Positions 32,211 through 41,100 of a stretch of DNA of 42,611 bases are shown here, one piece after another. How positions within the stretch are numbered: position 1 is the first letter of the stretch; each line of letters begins with the position of its first letter. Made by a program: the position numbers and the translations under genes. Source of the stretch: Parcubacteria group bacterium Greene0416_36 (GTDB lineage Bacteria > Patescibacteriota > Patescibacteriia > VMEV01); assembly GCA_007375725.1 (NCBI GenBank), contig VMEV01000009.1, positions 1 to 42,611 on the forward strand, read 5' to 3'. The notes under the pieces are model-generated. The model worked only from the letters and a program-made list of their open reading frames with translations, was not told the DNA's origin and searched no databases.

Positions 32211-33011
32211 ATGTTCAATTTTCTTCGAACCCTTCGAAATTATACATTTTTAGCTTTTGTATTGGTTTTTCTTCTTATTTTGGTTGTGAACTCTTTCCGA
32301 ATTGTGGGACCCGGCGAAAAAGGACTCATCATTACTTGGGGAGCCGTGTCGGACAAGATTTTGTCCGAAGGCATTCATTTCCGATTTCCAATCATGCAAA
32401 AAGTCGTAGTCCTCAATGTCAAAACGCAGAAAGCGGAAAGCGAGGCGATTTCGTATTCCAGAGATCTTCAGAGTGTGGATACCACGATTGCTCTCAATTA
32501 TCACCTTGATCCCAATTCTATCGATAAGCTATGGCAGGAACTAGGCGCGGATTACCGCGAGAATATTATCGATCCTGCGGTTCAGGAAAGCGTCAAGGGC
32601 GCCACGGCTCAGTTCACCGCTCAGGAGTTGATCGAACAGCGTCCTAAGGTAAAGGACGAGATTCTTCTTCAGCTCAAGAATCGTCTGACTGGCAAACACA
32701 TTGTGGTGGATGATTTTTCCATCATCAATTTCGACTTTTCCGATTCCTATGAAGTCGCCATCGAGGCCAAGCAGGTATCCCAGCAGGGAGCGCTCAAGGC
32801 CGAAAATGATCTCCGGCGCATCAAAACCGAGGCCGAGCAGCGTATTGCCCAAGCGCAGGCCGAGGCCGAAGCCATCCGCATTCAGGCTGAATCCATCTCC
32901 AAACAAGGAGGCGACGCCTATGTCCGGCTCAAGACCGTCGAACAGTGGGACGGCAAACTGCCCACCTACATGCTCCCCAACTCGACCGTGCCATTTGTGG
33001 AGTTGAAGTAG
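32211..33011 (+). CDS. SPFH/band 7 (HflC-like) membrane protein
   Basis: A 266-residue prohibitin-type protein. One N-terminal transmembrane helix (about 12-31) precedes the SPFH domain, beginning FRIVGPGEKGLIITWGAV and including IHFRFPIMQKVVVLNVKTQK. A long Ala/Glu/Gln-rich coiled coil (about 175-235) mediates oligomerisation. Such proteins scaffold membrane microdomains and regulate FtsH-type proteases. No HflK partner or ftsH is adjacent. An in-frame TTG at 32181 falls on the last base of the -10 box, so the ATG at 32211 is the start. It is followed 25 nt later by pheS. Confidence 0.9.
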   Translation: MFNFLRTLRNYTFLAFVLVFLLILVVNSFRIVGPGEKGLIITWGAVSDKILSEGIHFRFPIMQKVVVLNVKTQKAESEAISYSRDLQSVDTTIALNYHLDPNSIDKLWQELGADYRENIIDPAVQESVKGATAQFTAQELIEQRPKVKDEILLQLKNRLTGKHIVVDDFSIINFDFSDSYEVAIEAKQVSQQGALKAENDLRRIKTEAEQRIAQAQAEAEAIRIQAESISKQGGDAYVRLKTVEQWDGKLPTYMLPNSTVPFVELK

Positions 33012-33036
33012 TATAACTAACAGAGAACGAAGAAAA

Positions 33037-34074
33037 ATGACAATCATTTTTATGAAAGATCAACTCAAAAAAATTCACGCGGATGGTATAGAAAAGATCA
33101 GTAAAATAACCTCTTCTCCGTCCTGGGACTCGGCGCATTTGGAATTTTTCGGAAAAAAAGAAGGTCGTTTGTCGGGGATTTCCAAGGGCCTCAAAGATTT
33201 GTCGGTGGAAGAGAAGAAAGAATTGGGATCTCTTGTGAAATCCGTCTGGTCCGAACTGGAAGATTTGCTTACCCGCAAAAAAAAAGAATTGGATAATAAA
33301 ATTGATTGGGCGGCCGAAAAAATTGATCTCACTTTGCCCGGAAAGATATCCGGCGGACAATCCTTGGGAGCCTTGCATCCTCTGACTCAAATTCGCCAGC
33401 AAATCGAGGATATTTTTATTTCCATGGGGTTCATGGTTTTGGATGGCCCGGAACTCGAATCCGATTATTACAATTTTGAAGCCCTCAATATTCCTCCCCT
33501 GCATCCGGCGCGCGATATGCAGGATACGATGTGGATGGAAGACGGCAATCTCATGCGCACCCAGACCTCGGCCATTCAGGTCCGCGCTCTCGAGAAATAC
33601 GGCGCGCCGCTTCGGGCCATTATTCCCGGACGCGTGTTTCGCTACGAGAATGTGGATGCCTGCCACGAGCATACTTTTTATCAGATCGAAGGCATGATGG
33701 TGGGGAAAAACATCACCATCGCCAATCTCATCGCCATGATGCGAGAACTCCTCGGTGGCGTGTTCAAAAAAGACGTCAAAGTCCGTCTACGGCCGGGTTA
33801 TTTTCCTTTCGTGGAACCGGGTTTTGAAATGGATATTAACTGCCTTATCTGCGGCGGCAAAGGCTGCTCGGCCTGCAAACATTCCGGTTGGCTCGAGATT
33901 CTCCCCTGCGGCATGATTCACCCCAATGTTCTCTCGGCCGGAGATGTCGACACCAAGGAATACGGCGGTTTCGCCTTCGCCTTGGGCCTCGACCGCCTAG
34001 TGATGATGCTTTACGGCATCGAAGACATCCGGCATTTTCATGCGAATGATGTAAGGTTTTTGAAACAATTTTAA
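33037..34074 (+). CDS. pheS: Phenylalanine--tRNA ligase alpha subunit
   Basis: A 345-residue catalytic subunit of the (alpha-beta)2 PheRS. An N-terminal coiled coil (about 1-85) precedes the class II core: motif 1 region FISMGFMVLDGPELESDYYNFEALNI, motif 2 RVFRYENVDACHEHTFYQIEG, and motif 3 GGFAFALGLDRLVMMLYGI. A four-cysteine insertion (CLICGGKGCSACK), common in bacterial PheS, precedes GWLEILPCGMIHP. The start may instead be the ATG at 33052, which gives the more usual MKDQLKKI beginning. It is followed by pheT after an inverted heptad array. Confidence 0.96.
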   Translation: MTIIFMKDQLKKIHADGIEKISKITSSPSWDSAHLEFFGKKEGRLSGISKGLKDLSVEEKKELGSLVKSVWSELEDLLTRKKKELDNKIDWAAEKIDLTLPGKISGGQSLGALHPLTQIRQQIEDIFISMGFMVLDGPELESDYYNFEALNIPPLHPARDMQDTMWMEDGNLMRTQTSAIQVRALEKYGAPLRAIIPGRVFRYENVDACHEHTFYQIEGMMVGKNITIANLIAMMRELLGGVFKKDVKVRLRPGYFPFVEPGFEMDINCLICGGKGCSACKHSGWLEILPCGMIHPNVLSAGDVDTKEYGGFAFALGLDRLVMMLYGIEDIRHFHANDVRFLKQF

Positions 34075-34075
34075 A

Positions 34076-34148
34076 TTAGGAAGTAGCTGGTAGGAGGTAG
34101 GAAGTAGCTTCGCTGCAAACCTACCTCCTACCTCCTACTTCCTACCTC
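34076..34148. repeat. Inverted heptanucleotide arrays H8 between pheS and pheT
   Basis: The left arm is TTAGGAA, GTAGCTG, GTAGGAG, GTAGGAA, GTAGCTT (34076-34110). The right arm is CTACCTC, CTACCTC, CTACTTC, CTACCTC (34121-34148). The arms are in exact 7-nt register and ten nt apart. The right arm ends six nt before the pheT ATG. Confidence 0.88.
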
Positions 34149-34154
34149 CTCGCT

Positions 34155-36593
34155 ATGATCATTTCTCTCAACTGGCTCAAAAATTACGTGGATATTCCAA
34201 AGGATATCGATCCCTCAAAGCTCGCGTCTTTGTTTTTGCTTCACACGGCCGAAATTGAAAAAGTCGTGCGGGAAGATGCCTGTCTGGACAAAGTCGTGGT
34301 CGCCCGCATCGAACGAATCGAGCCTCATCCCAATGCGGATAAACTTAAATTATGTTTCGTGGAGGCGGGGCAGGGAAGACCCATTCAGATTGTCTGCGGA
34401 GCCTCTAATGTTTATGTCGGCATGTGGGCGCCGCTAGCGCTTGTCGGCGCTCGTGTTTCTTGGCATGGCGAGAAAATGGTGACCATCGAGCATTCCAAAA
34501 TCCGCGGAGTGGAAAGCGAAGGCATGCTCTCGGCTCCGGAAGAACTCCTTTTATCTGGCTTGTTTAAGGATGACGGCATTATTGATCTGGGAAAAACGGG
34601 AGTGCCTTTCACCCCCGGCCAGAATTTCCGCGATGCGTTGTCTCTCGATGATGTGTATCTCGAACTCGACAATAAATCCGTCACCCATCGGCCCGATTTG
34701 TGGGGCCATTATGGACTGGCCCGAGACGTAGCCACGTTTTTGGGTTCGATTTATCGAGATGAGGCCATGCCTCTTCCGGCCCTTGCCAATGATTTTCCTC
34801 TTTCCGTAAAAGTGGATGACTCGTCGATTTGTTCCCGATACATGTCGGTGGCCATCGACGGCATCACCGTGGGCGAATCTCCCTGGTGGCTCAAGAAAGC
34901 GGTGATGGGTTTGGGATACCGGTCCATTAACAATATCGTAGATCTGACCAATTATGTGATGTGGGATGTGGGCCACCCGCTCCATGCCTATGATCTGGAT
35001 AAAACGGGTTCCGGCGACATTCATGTGCGCTGGGCCAAGAGCGGGGAAAAGATCGTCACTCTCGACGGCAAAGAACGAGAACTCAATGAATCCATGGTGG
35101 TGGTGGCGACTCCGGACCGGCTGCTTCTGTTGGGCGGAATCATGGGAGGGAAAGACTCTGAAATCGGCGCCTCTACTCGCCGAATCATCCTTGAGTCTGC
35201 GACTTTCGATCCAGCCATCACACGCCGCACTGGTGTGGCTTTGGGACTTCGAACCGACGCTTGCATTATGTACGAAAAGACCCTCGATCCTGAACGGGCA
35301 ACTCGCGCCATGATGAAATTCATTACCTTACTCGGAACTATTTGTCCGGGAGCCAGGGCTATATCTAATACCGCCGATATTTACAATCATCACTACAAAG
35401 TGGATCCGATTTTCTTTTCCCCCGAATTTTTGGCCTCCCGAGTTGGGATCCAAATCGAGAAAGATTTTATTTTGAAAGTGCTTCATTCCATGGGTTTTGG
35501 AACTATTGAAGTGACAGGCGGCTGGAGGGTGACCGTGCCGTCGTGGCGCGCAACCAAGGATATCAGCATTTCCGAGGATTTGGTCGAAGAGATCAGCCGC
35601 ATGTATGGCTATGACAATATTCCTCTCCGCTTTCCCGAGGCCTCTATTCAGCCTCCGGCCGATGATTGGCAGAGAATCTTGCTTCGTAAAACTCGAGACG
35701 CTTTTGTGTCTCTGGGTTATTCCGAAGTGTACAATTATTCCTTTTGCGGCAAACAGGAAATGGCTTTGGGCAAAGACCCCGAGGAGTCCTATCTCCGAAT
35801 CGAAAATCCCGTGTCCAAAGAGCATTCTTTTGTCCGGCGTTCTTTGATTCCGGGACTTATTGCCAATATTGAAAAAAATTACCGGACCTCGGCGTCTTTG
35901 TCATTCTTTGAGATTGGCAAGACCTTTATCCGCGAGTCCCGCGGGGACCGAACCGACAAAACGGGTCTGGAATCATTGCCTCTTCAGGAAACGTATTTGG
36001 GGCTGGCGGTGACCTCGCCTGAAAATGAGACTCCGTTTTTTGCGCTGAAAGGAGCCCTGGCCGAGTATTGGAAATCCATTGGCGTGGAAGCCGAATATCG
36101 TGAAGATTCGGCAGAATTCGTGTGGAATAATCCCCCGAGAACCGTATCGATTTGGGTTGGCGGAAAGCAAGTCGGGTATCTCTCTGAGTTTCACCCCGTC
36201 ATCGCCCGCCGTCTCGGCATCCCGACTCGCGTGGGACTTGCCCACATCAATATGGACGCCTGCGTCGAGAGTTTCTCCCGCGTGTCCCGCCGATATAAGG
36301 CTGTGTCTCTGTACCCGACCGTGGAACTCGATTTGGCCATAGTCGTGGACGCGTCCGTGACATGGAAACAAGTCTCCGACACGGTCCTCGCTTCCGGCTC
36401 CGGCCTCGTCCGCGACGCCCTTCTCTTCGACGTCTACTCCGGCGACAAAGTCGAGTCAGGCAAAAAAAGCTTCGCCTTTCATGTCCACTACCTCTCTTCC
36501 GAAAAAACACTCACCCTCGATGAAGCGAAATCCGCGGAAAAAGAGATTTTGGAGAAATTGGAGAAGGGATTGGGGGCGGTGCTACGGACGTAG
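34155..36593 (+). CDS. pheT: Phenylalanine--tRNA ligase beta subunit
   Basis: An 812-residue partner of PheS. Domains in order: B1 N-terminus (MIISLNWLKNYVDIP), EMAP-type tRNA-binding OB fold (about 40-150, VVARIERIEPHPNADKLKLC), B3/B4 editing domain (about 205-375), B5 (about 405-475), the catalytic-like pseudo-domain, and a C-terminal FDX-ACB anticodon domain (about 715-812). Length and order are normal. It sits downstream of pheS as usual, but the two genes are separated by the H8 hairpin, which occupies the normal ribosome-binding region. The stop codon is followed by an ATCCCCGA-type palindrome. Confidence 0.96.
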   Translation: MIISLNWLKNYVDIPKDIDPSKLASLFLLHTAEIEKVVREDACLDKVVVARIERIEPHPNADKLKLCFVEAGQGRPIQIVCGASNVYVGMWAPLALVGARVSWHGEKMVTIEHSKIRGVESEGMLSAPEELLLSGLFKDDGIIDLGKTGVPFTPGQNFRDALSLDDVYLELDNKSVTHRPDLWGHYGLARDVATFLGSIYRDEAMPLPALANDFPLSVKVDDSSICSRYMSVAIDGITVGESPWWLKKAVMGLGYRSINNIVDLTNYVMWDVGHPLHAYDLDKTGSGDIHVRWAKSGEKIVTLDGKERELNESMVVVATPDRLLLLGGIMGGKDSEIGASTRRIILESATFDPAITRRTGVALGLRTDACIMYEKTLDPERATRAMMKFITLLGTICPGARAISNTADIYNHHYKVDPIFFSPEFLASRVGIQIEKDFILKVLHSMGFGTIEVTGGWRVTVPSWRATKDISISEDLVEEISRMYGYDNIPLRFPEASIQPPADDWQRILLRKTRDAFVSLGYSEVYNYSFCGKQEMALGKDPEESYLRIENPVSKEHSFVRRSLIPGLIANIEKNYRTSASLSFFEIGKTFIRESRGDRTDKTGLESLPLQETYLGLAVTSPENETPFFALKGALAEYWKSIGVEAEYREDSAEFVWNNPPRTVSIWVGGKQVGYLSEFHPVIARRLGIPTRVGLAHINMDACVESFSRVSRRYKAVSLYPTVELDLAIVVDASVTWKQVSDTVLASGSGLVRDALLFDVYSGDKVESGKKSFAFHVHYLSSEKTLTLDEAKSAEKEILEKLEKGLGAVLRT

Positions 36594-36595
36594 CT

Positions 36596-36675
36596 GTCAT
36601 CCCCGACTCGCCTTCGCAAAACCGCTTCGGCGGAGCAAAGGAGCCCCGTAGGGCGGATCGGGGATCCAGGCCGAT
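36596..36675. repeat. ATCCCCGA/TCGGGGAT palindromic repeat, copy 2
   Basis: Same ends as 14130-14175 (GTCATCCCCGA and TCGGGGATCCAG) and the same inner GAGCCCCGTAGGGCGGA block, plus an insertion of about 35 nt carrying a GCTTCGGCGGAGC-type hairpin. It starts three nt after the pheT stop codon. Confidence 0.8.
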
Positions 36676-36749
36676 ATAATGGAGACATCGATATATTTGT
36701 TGATACCTGAGTTGAGGTAGAAAAATTTTGTTTATTTTTTCAAAAAAAT

Positions 36750-37036
36750 ATGTCTCGAGAAATAAAAAATATTCAAAAAAAATTGTCCCTTTATTGAGAC
36801 AGAATGGAATCCACCATGCTGGGATTTTCGGTTCGACCGCCCGAGGAACTCGCCGGAAGACAAGCGATATCGATATTTTAGTGCAAATTGATAAAGATTT
36901 GAGTCTTTTGGAAATTATCCATCTGGAGAATAATCTGGGAGATTTATTGGGTAATAAAGTGGAATTAGTCGAATACGATTCGATCAATCCTCTGGTTCGT
37001 GATGCGATTTTGGGGGAAGAAGTGCGGATTTTGTAA
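36750..37036 (+). CDS. MNT-type nucleotidyltransferase with an apparent frameshift in an A8 tract
   Basis: A minimal nucleotidyltransferase of about 95 residues. The active-site motif GSTARG is followed by SDIDILV with both metal-binding Asp residues. The natural N-terminus, MSREIKNIQKK from ATG 36750, is in a different frame from the catalytic part, IVPLLRQNGIHHAGIFGS. The frames meet at A8 (36775-36782). Adding one A, or a -1 shift on A-AAA-AAA, joins them into a normal family N-terminus. Without it, only a TTG start at 36728 yields a product. MNT proteins usually pair with HEPN partners as toxin-antitoxin systems. No HEPN gene is visible, so it is solitary. Confidence 0.7.
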
Positions 37037-37055
37037 GATTATAGAAAATGCAAAA

Positions 37056-37102
37056 CCTCGTACGCTATTTACGAGCAACCATCCGGAAGCCCACGTACGA
37101 GG
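37056..37102 (+). other. Hairpin with 29-nt loop after the MNT gene
   Basis: CCTCGTACG (37056-37064) pairs with CGTACGAGG (37094-37102). The loop repeats ACGAG and contains ATCCGGAAGC. No U-run follows, so it is not a standard terminator. Confidence 0.5.
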
Positions 37103-37202
37103 AATTACTCGCTTGAGGGTAGTATATCTGATTTTGTATAGATAATGAAATTATTATTGGGATTTGATAATTTTTTACAGTATTTTACAGTAGGCTGGCT
37201 AT

Positions 37203-37241
37203 AAAAAAATCTCTATCACAATTTATTTAAGATAGAGATTT
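37203..37241 (-). terminator. Terminator of the minus-strand gene at 37249
   Basis: AAATCTCTATC/GATAGAGATTT (37207-37241) with a 13-nt loop, followed on the minus strand by a U-run (37203-37209). Confidence 0.82.
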
Positions 37242-37248
37242 GAGGGAG

Positions 37249-37959
37249 TTATTGTGATTTATCAAGTGCATTAATTTTCGTAATATCCCCATTTAAAATA
37301 ATGGGATTCATAGCCTGTATTGTATTTTCATAATGCATTTTAGGAATGGGATGCATCAAATAAATTCTTTTGTTCATGTTATACGCAATTCCCATTTGCA
37401 AAAAAGTAAAACCATCTATGAATCCTGGGATAGATTGAGATTCTAAATTTAGAACTAAAACGGCATCGCTGTTCTCAATTTGTTTAGTGTAATCGTTTTT
37501 TATTAGGTCAAGAGGATTTTGAGCTTCAGCTATCGCGGAAGCATTGGTAGTATTTTGCCCGTCCTTTTGTAGTTTTTGTTTGATTTCATGCATTTTATTT
37601 TCAGGCGTGATATTTTCGCAAATGAATATTTTCATATTCTTGCCTTTGAGTGTGAGATCTAAGATCACGAGTGATTGCAATATTTCTGAGGGTTTTATAC
37701 AATTTCCTGCTTTTGATAAACGGAGCCGATTTCGTTCAATTTTAAAACGAAATTTATCCTGTGATGTCTTTGTCGAACAACAGAAGGCGTTAAGAGATAT
37801 TTTTTCTTCTTCTAATAAATCTTGGATTTCACATATCCAATTTGGATTTTCACAGAAACAGGTAAGGCATGTTATTTCTGTGGGAGTACTATCGGGCTCA
37901 CGTGCTCCATTCGAGGCGAATAGTTTTATTAACCCTCTCTTAATTTTTTCAAAATCCAT
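37249..37959 (-). CDS. Two-part protein with C-terminal nucleoside 2-deoxyribosyltransferase-like domain
   Basis: A 236-residue protein. Residues 1-105 are unrecognised, with Cys-rich stretches (CLTCFCENPNWIC, AFCCS). The second part starts at MKIFICEN (about 108) and has the Rossmann-like order of the nucleoside deoxyribosyltransferase/TIR-related fold: an opening strand, SDAVLVLNLE, then GFTFLQMGIAYNMNKRIYLMHPIP. In active family members the residue in FLQMG is usually Glu, but here it is Gln. Its AAGGAGG Shine-Dalgarno, eight nt before the ATG, is among the strongest in the window. Possibly horizontally acquired, with altered or lost catalysis. Confidence 0.65.
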   Translation of the reverse strand: MDFEKIKRGLIKLFASNGAREPDSTPTEITCLTCFCENPNWICEIQDLLEEEKISLNAFCCSTKTSQDKFRFKIERNRLRLSKAGNCIKPSEILQSLVILDLTLKGKNMKIFICENITPENKMHEIKQKLQKDGQNTTNASAIAEAQNPLDLIKNDYTKQIENSDAVLVLNLESQSIPGFIDGFTFLQMGIAYNMNKRIYLMHPIPKMHYENTIQAMNPIILNGDITKINALDKSQ

Positions 37960-38090
37960 CGATTTTTCCTCCTTAAAAGGATTAGCATTTTATATTTTTA
38001 AAGGGCATATAAAATTAATCACATATTCTTATATTTTACAAGTAGTTGAGGCGGAAAATTTTCTGTAAGATGAATTTTGATTAGGTGTTT

Positions 38091-38126
38091 ATTTGTAGAG
38101 ACGCGCCATGGCGCGTCTCTACAAAT
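38091..38126. repeat. GTAGAGACGCG palindrome, copy 2
   Basis: A perfect 36-nt palindrome with arm ATTTGTAGAGACGCGCCA, 36 nt before the dnaE start. It matches 21592-21629 except at the extreme ends. Confidence 0.88.
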
Positions 38127-38162
38127 AAAGGGCACAATTCATCGAGCCCTTACAAAAGTAAT

Positions 38163-41100
38163 ATGCCCCCCTTCACCCACCTCCACGTCCACTCCCATTT
38201 CTCCCTCCTCGACGGCCTGCCAAAAATCAAGGCCTTGGTTAAGCGTGCGAAGGAATTGGGGATGAATTCGCTCGCGATCACGGATCATGGCGTGATGTAT
38301 GGGTGCGTGGAGTTTTTTAAGGCGTGCAAGGATGAGGGGATTAAGCCGATTATTGGAGTGGAGGCTTATGTGGCGATAGATAAGATGACGGAGAAAAGGC
38401 CGAATATTGATAATAAGAATTATCATTTGATACTGCTCGCCCAAGATTTTGAAGGGTATAAAAATTTGATGAGGCTGACGTCGAAGGCTCATCTGGATGG
38501 TTTTTATTATAAGCCTCGCATTGATCATGAGCTTTTAAAACGGTATTCGAAAGGACTGATCGGTCTTTCCGCGTGCCTCAAAGGTGAGGTGCCGCGAGCG
38601 ATTTTATATAAAAAGCATGAGGACAGTATCGAGATGATCCGCAAGTATCAGAATATTTTTGGGGCCGAGAATTTTTATCTGGAAATGCAAAGTCATCCGG
38701 AAATCAAGGAACAGTTGGCGGTCAATGCGGAATTGATCAAACTGGCGAAAGTTACGGGCGCACCACTGGTCGGGACCAATGATTCTCATTATTTGAAACC
38801 GACCGACGCTCCGGCACAGGATGTGCTTTCGTGCATCAGCACTGGAAAATTGGTTTCCGACACGCATCGCATGAACATGACGCACATGGACGCATCGCTC
38901 AAGTCTCCCGAACAGATGATCGAGTTTTTTAAAGATACTCCGGAAGCTATTGAGAATACGCAGAAAATCGCGGAGCGCTGCAATGTGGATATTCCCCTGG
39001 GGAAATTTTTCTTTCCGAAATTCATTTTGCCGGAGAATCACACTTCGGATTCTTTGCTTCGAGAAAAAGCCCTCCGAGGATTGGTGGGCCGCTATAAATT
39101 ATCAGGTGAGGAAAATTTATCCGAAGAAAAGATCGTCGCTTTGGCCACTGAGAAAATTCCCGAGGTTCTCTCCCGCCTCAATTACGAGCTGGATCTGATC
39201 AAGACCAAGGGGTATAGTGCGTATTTCTTGATCGTGTCGGATTTTGCCATTTGGGCCAATGGAGCCGGGATTATTACCACCACGAGAGGTTCGGCCGCCG
39301 GATCGGTGGTTTCGTACTGCATTGGCATTATTCAAATCAATCCGCTCGATTACAATTTGCCTTTCGAGCGATTTCTGAATCCTTTCCGCGACAGCGCGCC
39401 GGATATTGATACGGATATCGAGGATCTGCGGCGCGGGGAGGTCATTGACTATGTGGTGGGGAAGTACGGCAAGGACAATGTCGCGCAAATCATCACTTTC
39501 GGATCTATGAAAGCGAAAGGTGCCGTGCGCGACGTGGGGCGCGCCTTGGGCAAGCCATACGCCATTCCCGACCGCATTTCGAAGCTGATTCCAGAGGGAT
39601 CGCAGGGCTTTGCCATGACTCTCAAGCGGGCCAAGGAAGAAAGCGAGGATCTCAAAAAGGCGTATGACACTGAACCGGAAACCAAGGAAATTCTGGATCT
39701 CGCGGAAAAAGTCGAGGGATGCGCGCGCCACGCATCCGTGCACGCGGCGGGCGTGGTGATTTCGCCGACTGAACTCAATGATTTTTGTCCGCTCCAGTGG
39801 GACACGGATAATAAATTCATCATGACTCAGTATGAGATGAAGGCGGTCGAAGATGTCGGACTCGTCAAAATGGATTTCTTGGGTCTGCGAAACCTCTCCA
39901 TGATCGGCAAATCGCTTGAGATTATAGAGAGGACCAAGGGAGTCAAAATCGATATTTATAATATTCCCCTCGACGACAAAAAGACGTATCAAATGCTCTC
40001 AAAAGGCCATACCTATGGGGTTTTTCAGCTCTCAGGCGACGGCATGACGAAATATCTTACCGAACTCAAACCGGAAAAAATCACGGATATCATGGCCATG
40101 GTGGCTCTGTATCGTCCGGGGCCTATTGCCTCGATTCCCGAATACATCCGCCGCAAAAACGATCCGAGTCTCGTGACATACTTAGATCCCCGCATGGAAG
40201 AGATCATCAAGATTTCTTACGGCATTATCACTTATCAGGATGATGTGCTCATGACCTCGATCAAACTCGCGGGGTACACTTGGGGAGACGCGGACAAACT
40301 TCGCAAAGCCATGGGTAAAAAGATTCCCGAAGAAATGGCCAAGCAGAAGGAAAAATTCATCGAAGGCGCGATCAAGGGGGGCATGACGCCGGAGAATGCA
40401 CAGGAACTTTTCAAGCTCATCGAGCCTTTTGCCGCGTACGGGTTCAACAAGGCGCATGCCTGCTCTTACGGCACGGTGGCGTATCAGACCGCGTATCTTA
40501 AGGCCAACTACACGGCTGAATTCATGGCCGCCTACATGACTTGTGAGTCCGGGGACAATGACAAGATCGCGGAAGCCATCGGTGAGTGCCGCTCCATGGG
40601 ACTGGAAGTTTTACCCCCAGAAATCAATGAGAGTTTGGATACGTTCACGGTTATTGGTGATCGCCAGATTCGTTTTGGATTCTTGGGCATCAAAAATATT
40701 GGAGAGGGAATAGTGAAGACCCTTATCAAGGAGCGCGCCGATCATGGGCCTTTCAAAAATCTCGCGGATTTTGTGGGAAGAGTGCGTGACCGCAGTTTTA
40801 ATAAGAAAAATTTGGAGAGTTTGGCCAAGTCCGGGTGTCTGGATGCTTTTGGCGAGCGGAACCAAATTATCTCGAATGCTGAATCTATCCTCAACTACGC
40901 GCGCATCCAGCATCGGGCGCATGAATCCGGGCAGGGAGGACTTTTTGGCGGGGGAGGGGGAGAGGCCAAATTGCATCTCTCTACCGTTCCTGCGGCCAAA
41001 ACCAGCGAGCGGCTCCTCTGGGAAAAAGAACTCTTGGGCGTGTACATTACGTCTCACCCTTTTGGAGAAGCGTATCTCAAAGTCGCGGGCAAAAGTACGC

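Noticed and set aside
37544-38068. 174-residue open frame on the plus strand opposite the 37249 gene
   Set aside because: It is antisense to a gene with a strong Shine-Dalgarno and a terminator; its sequence resembles no family.
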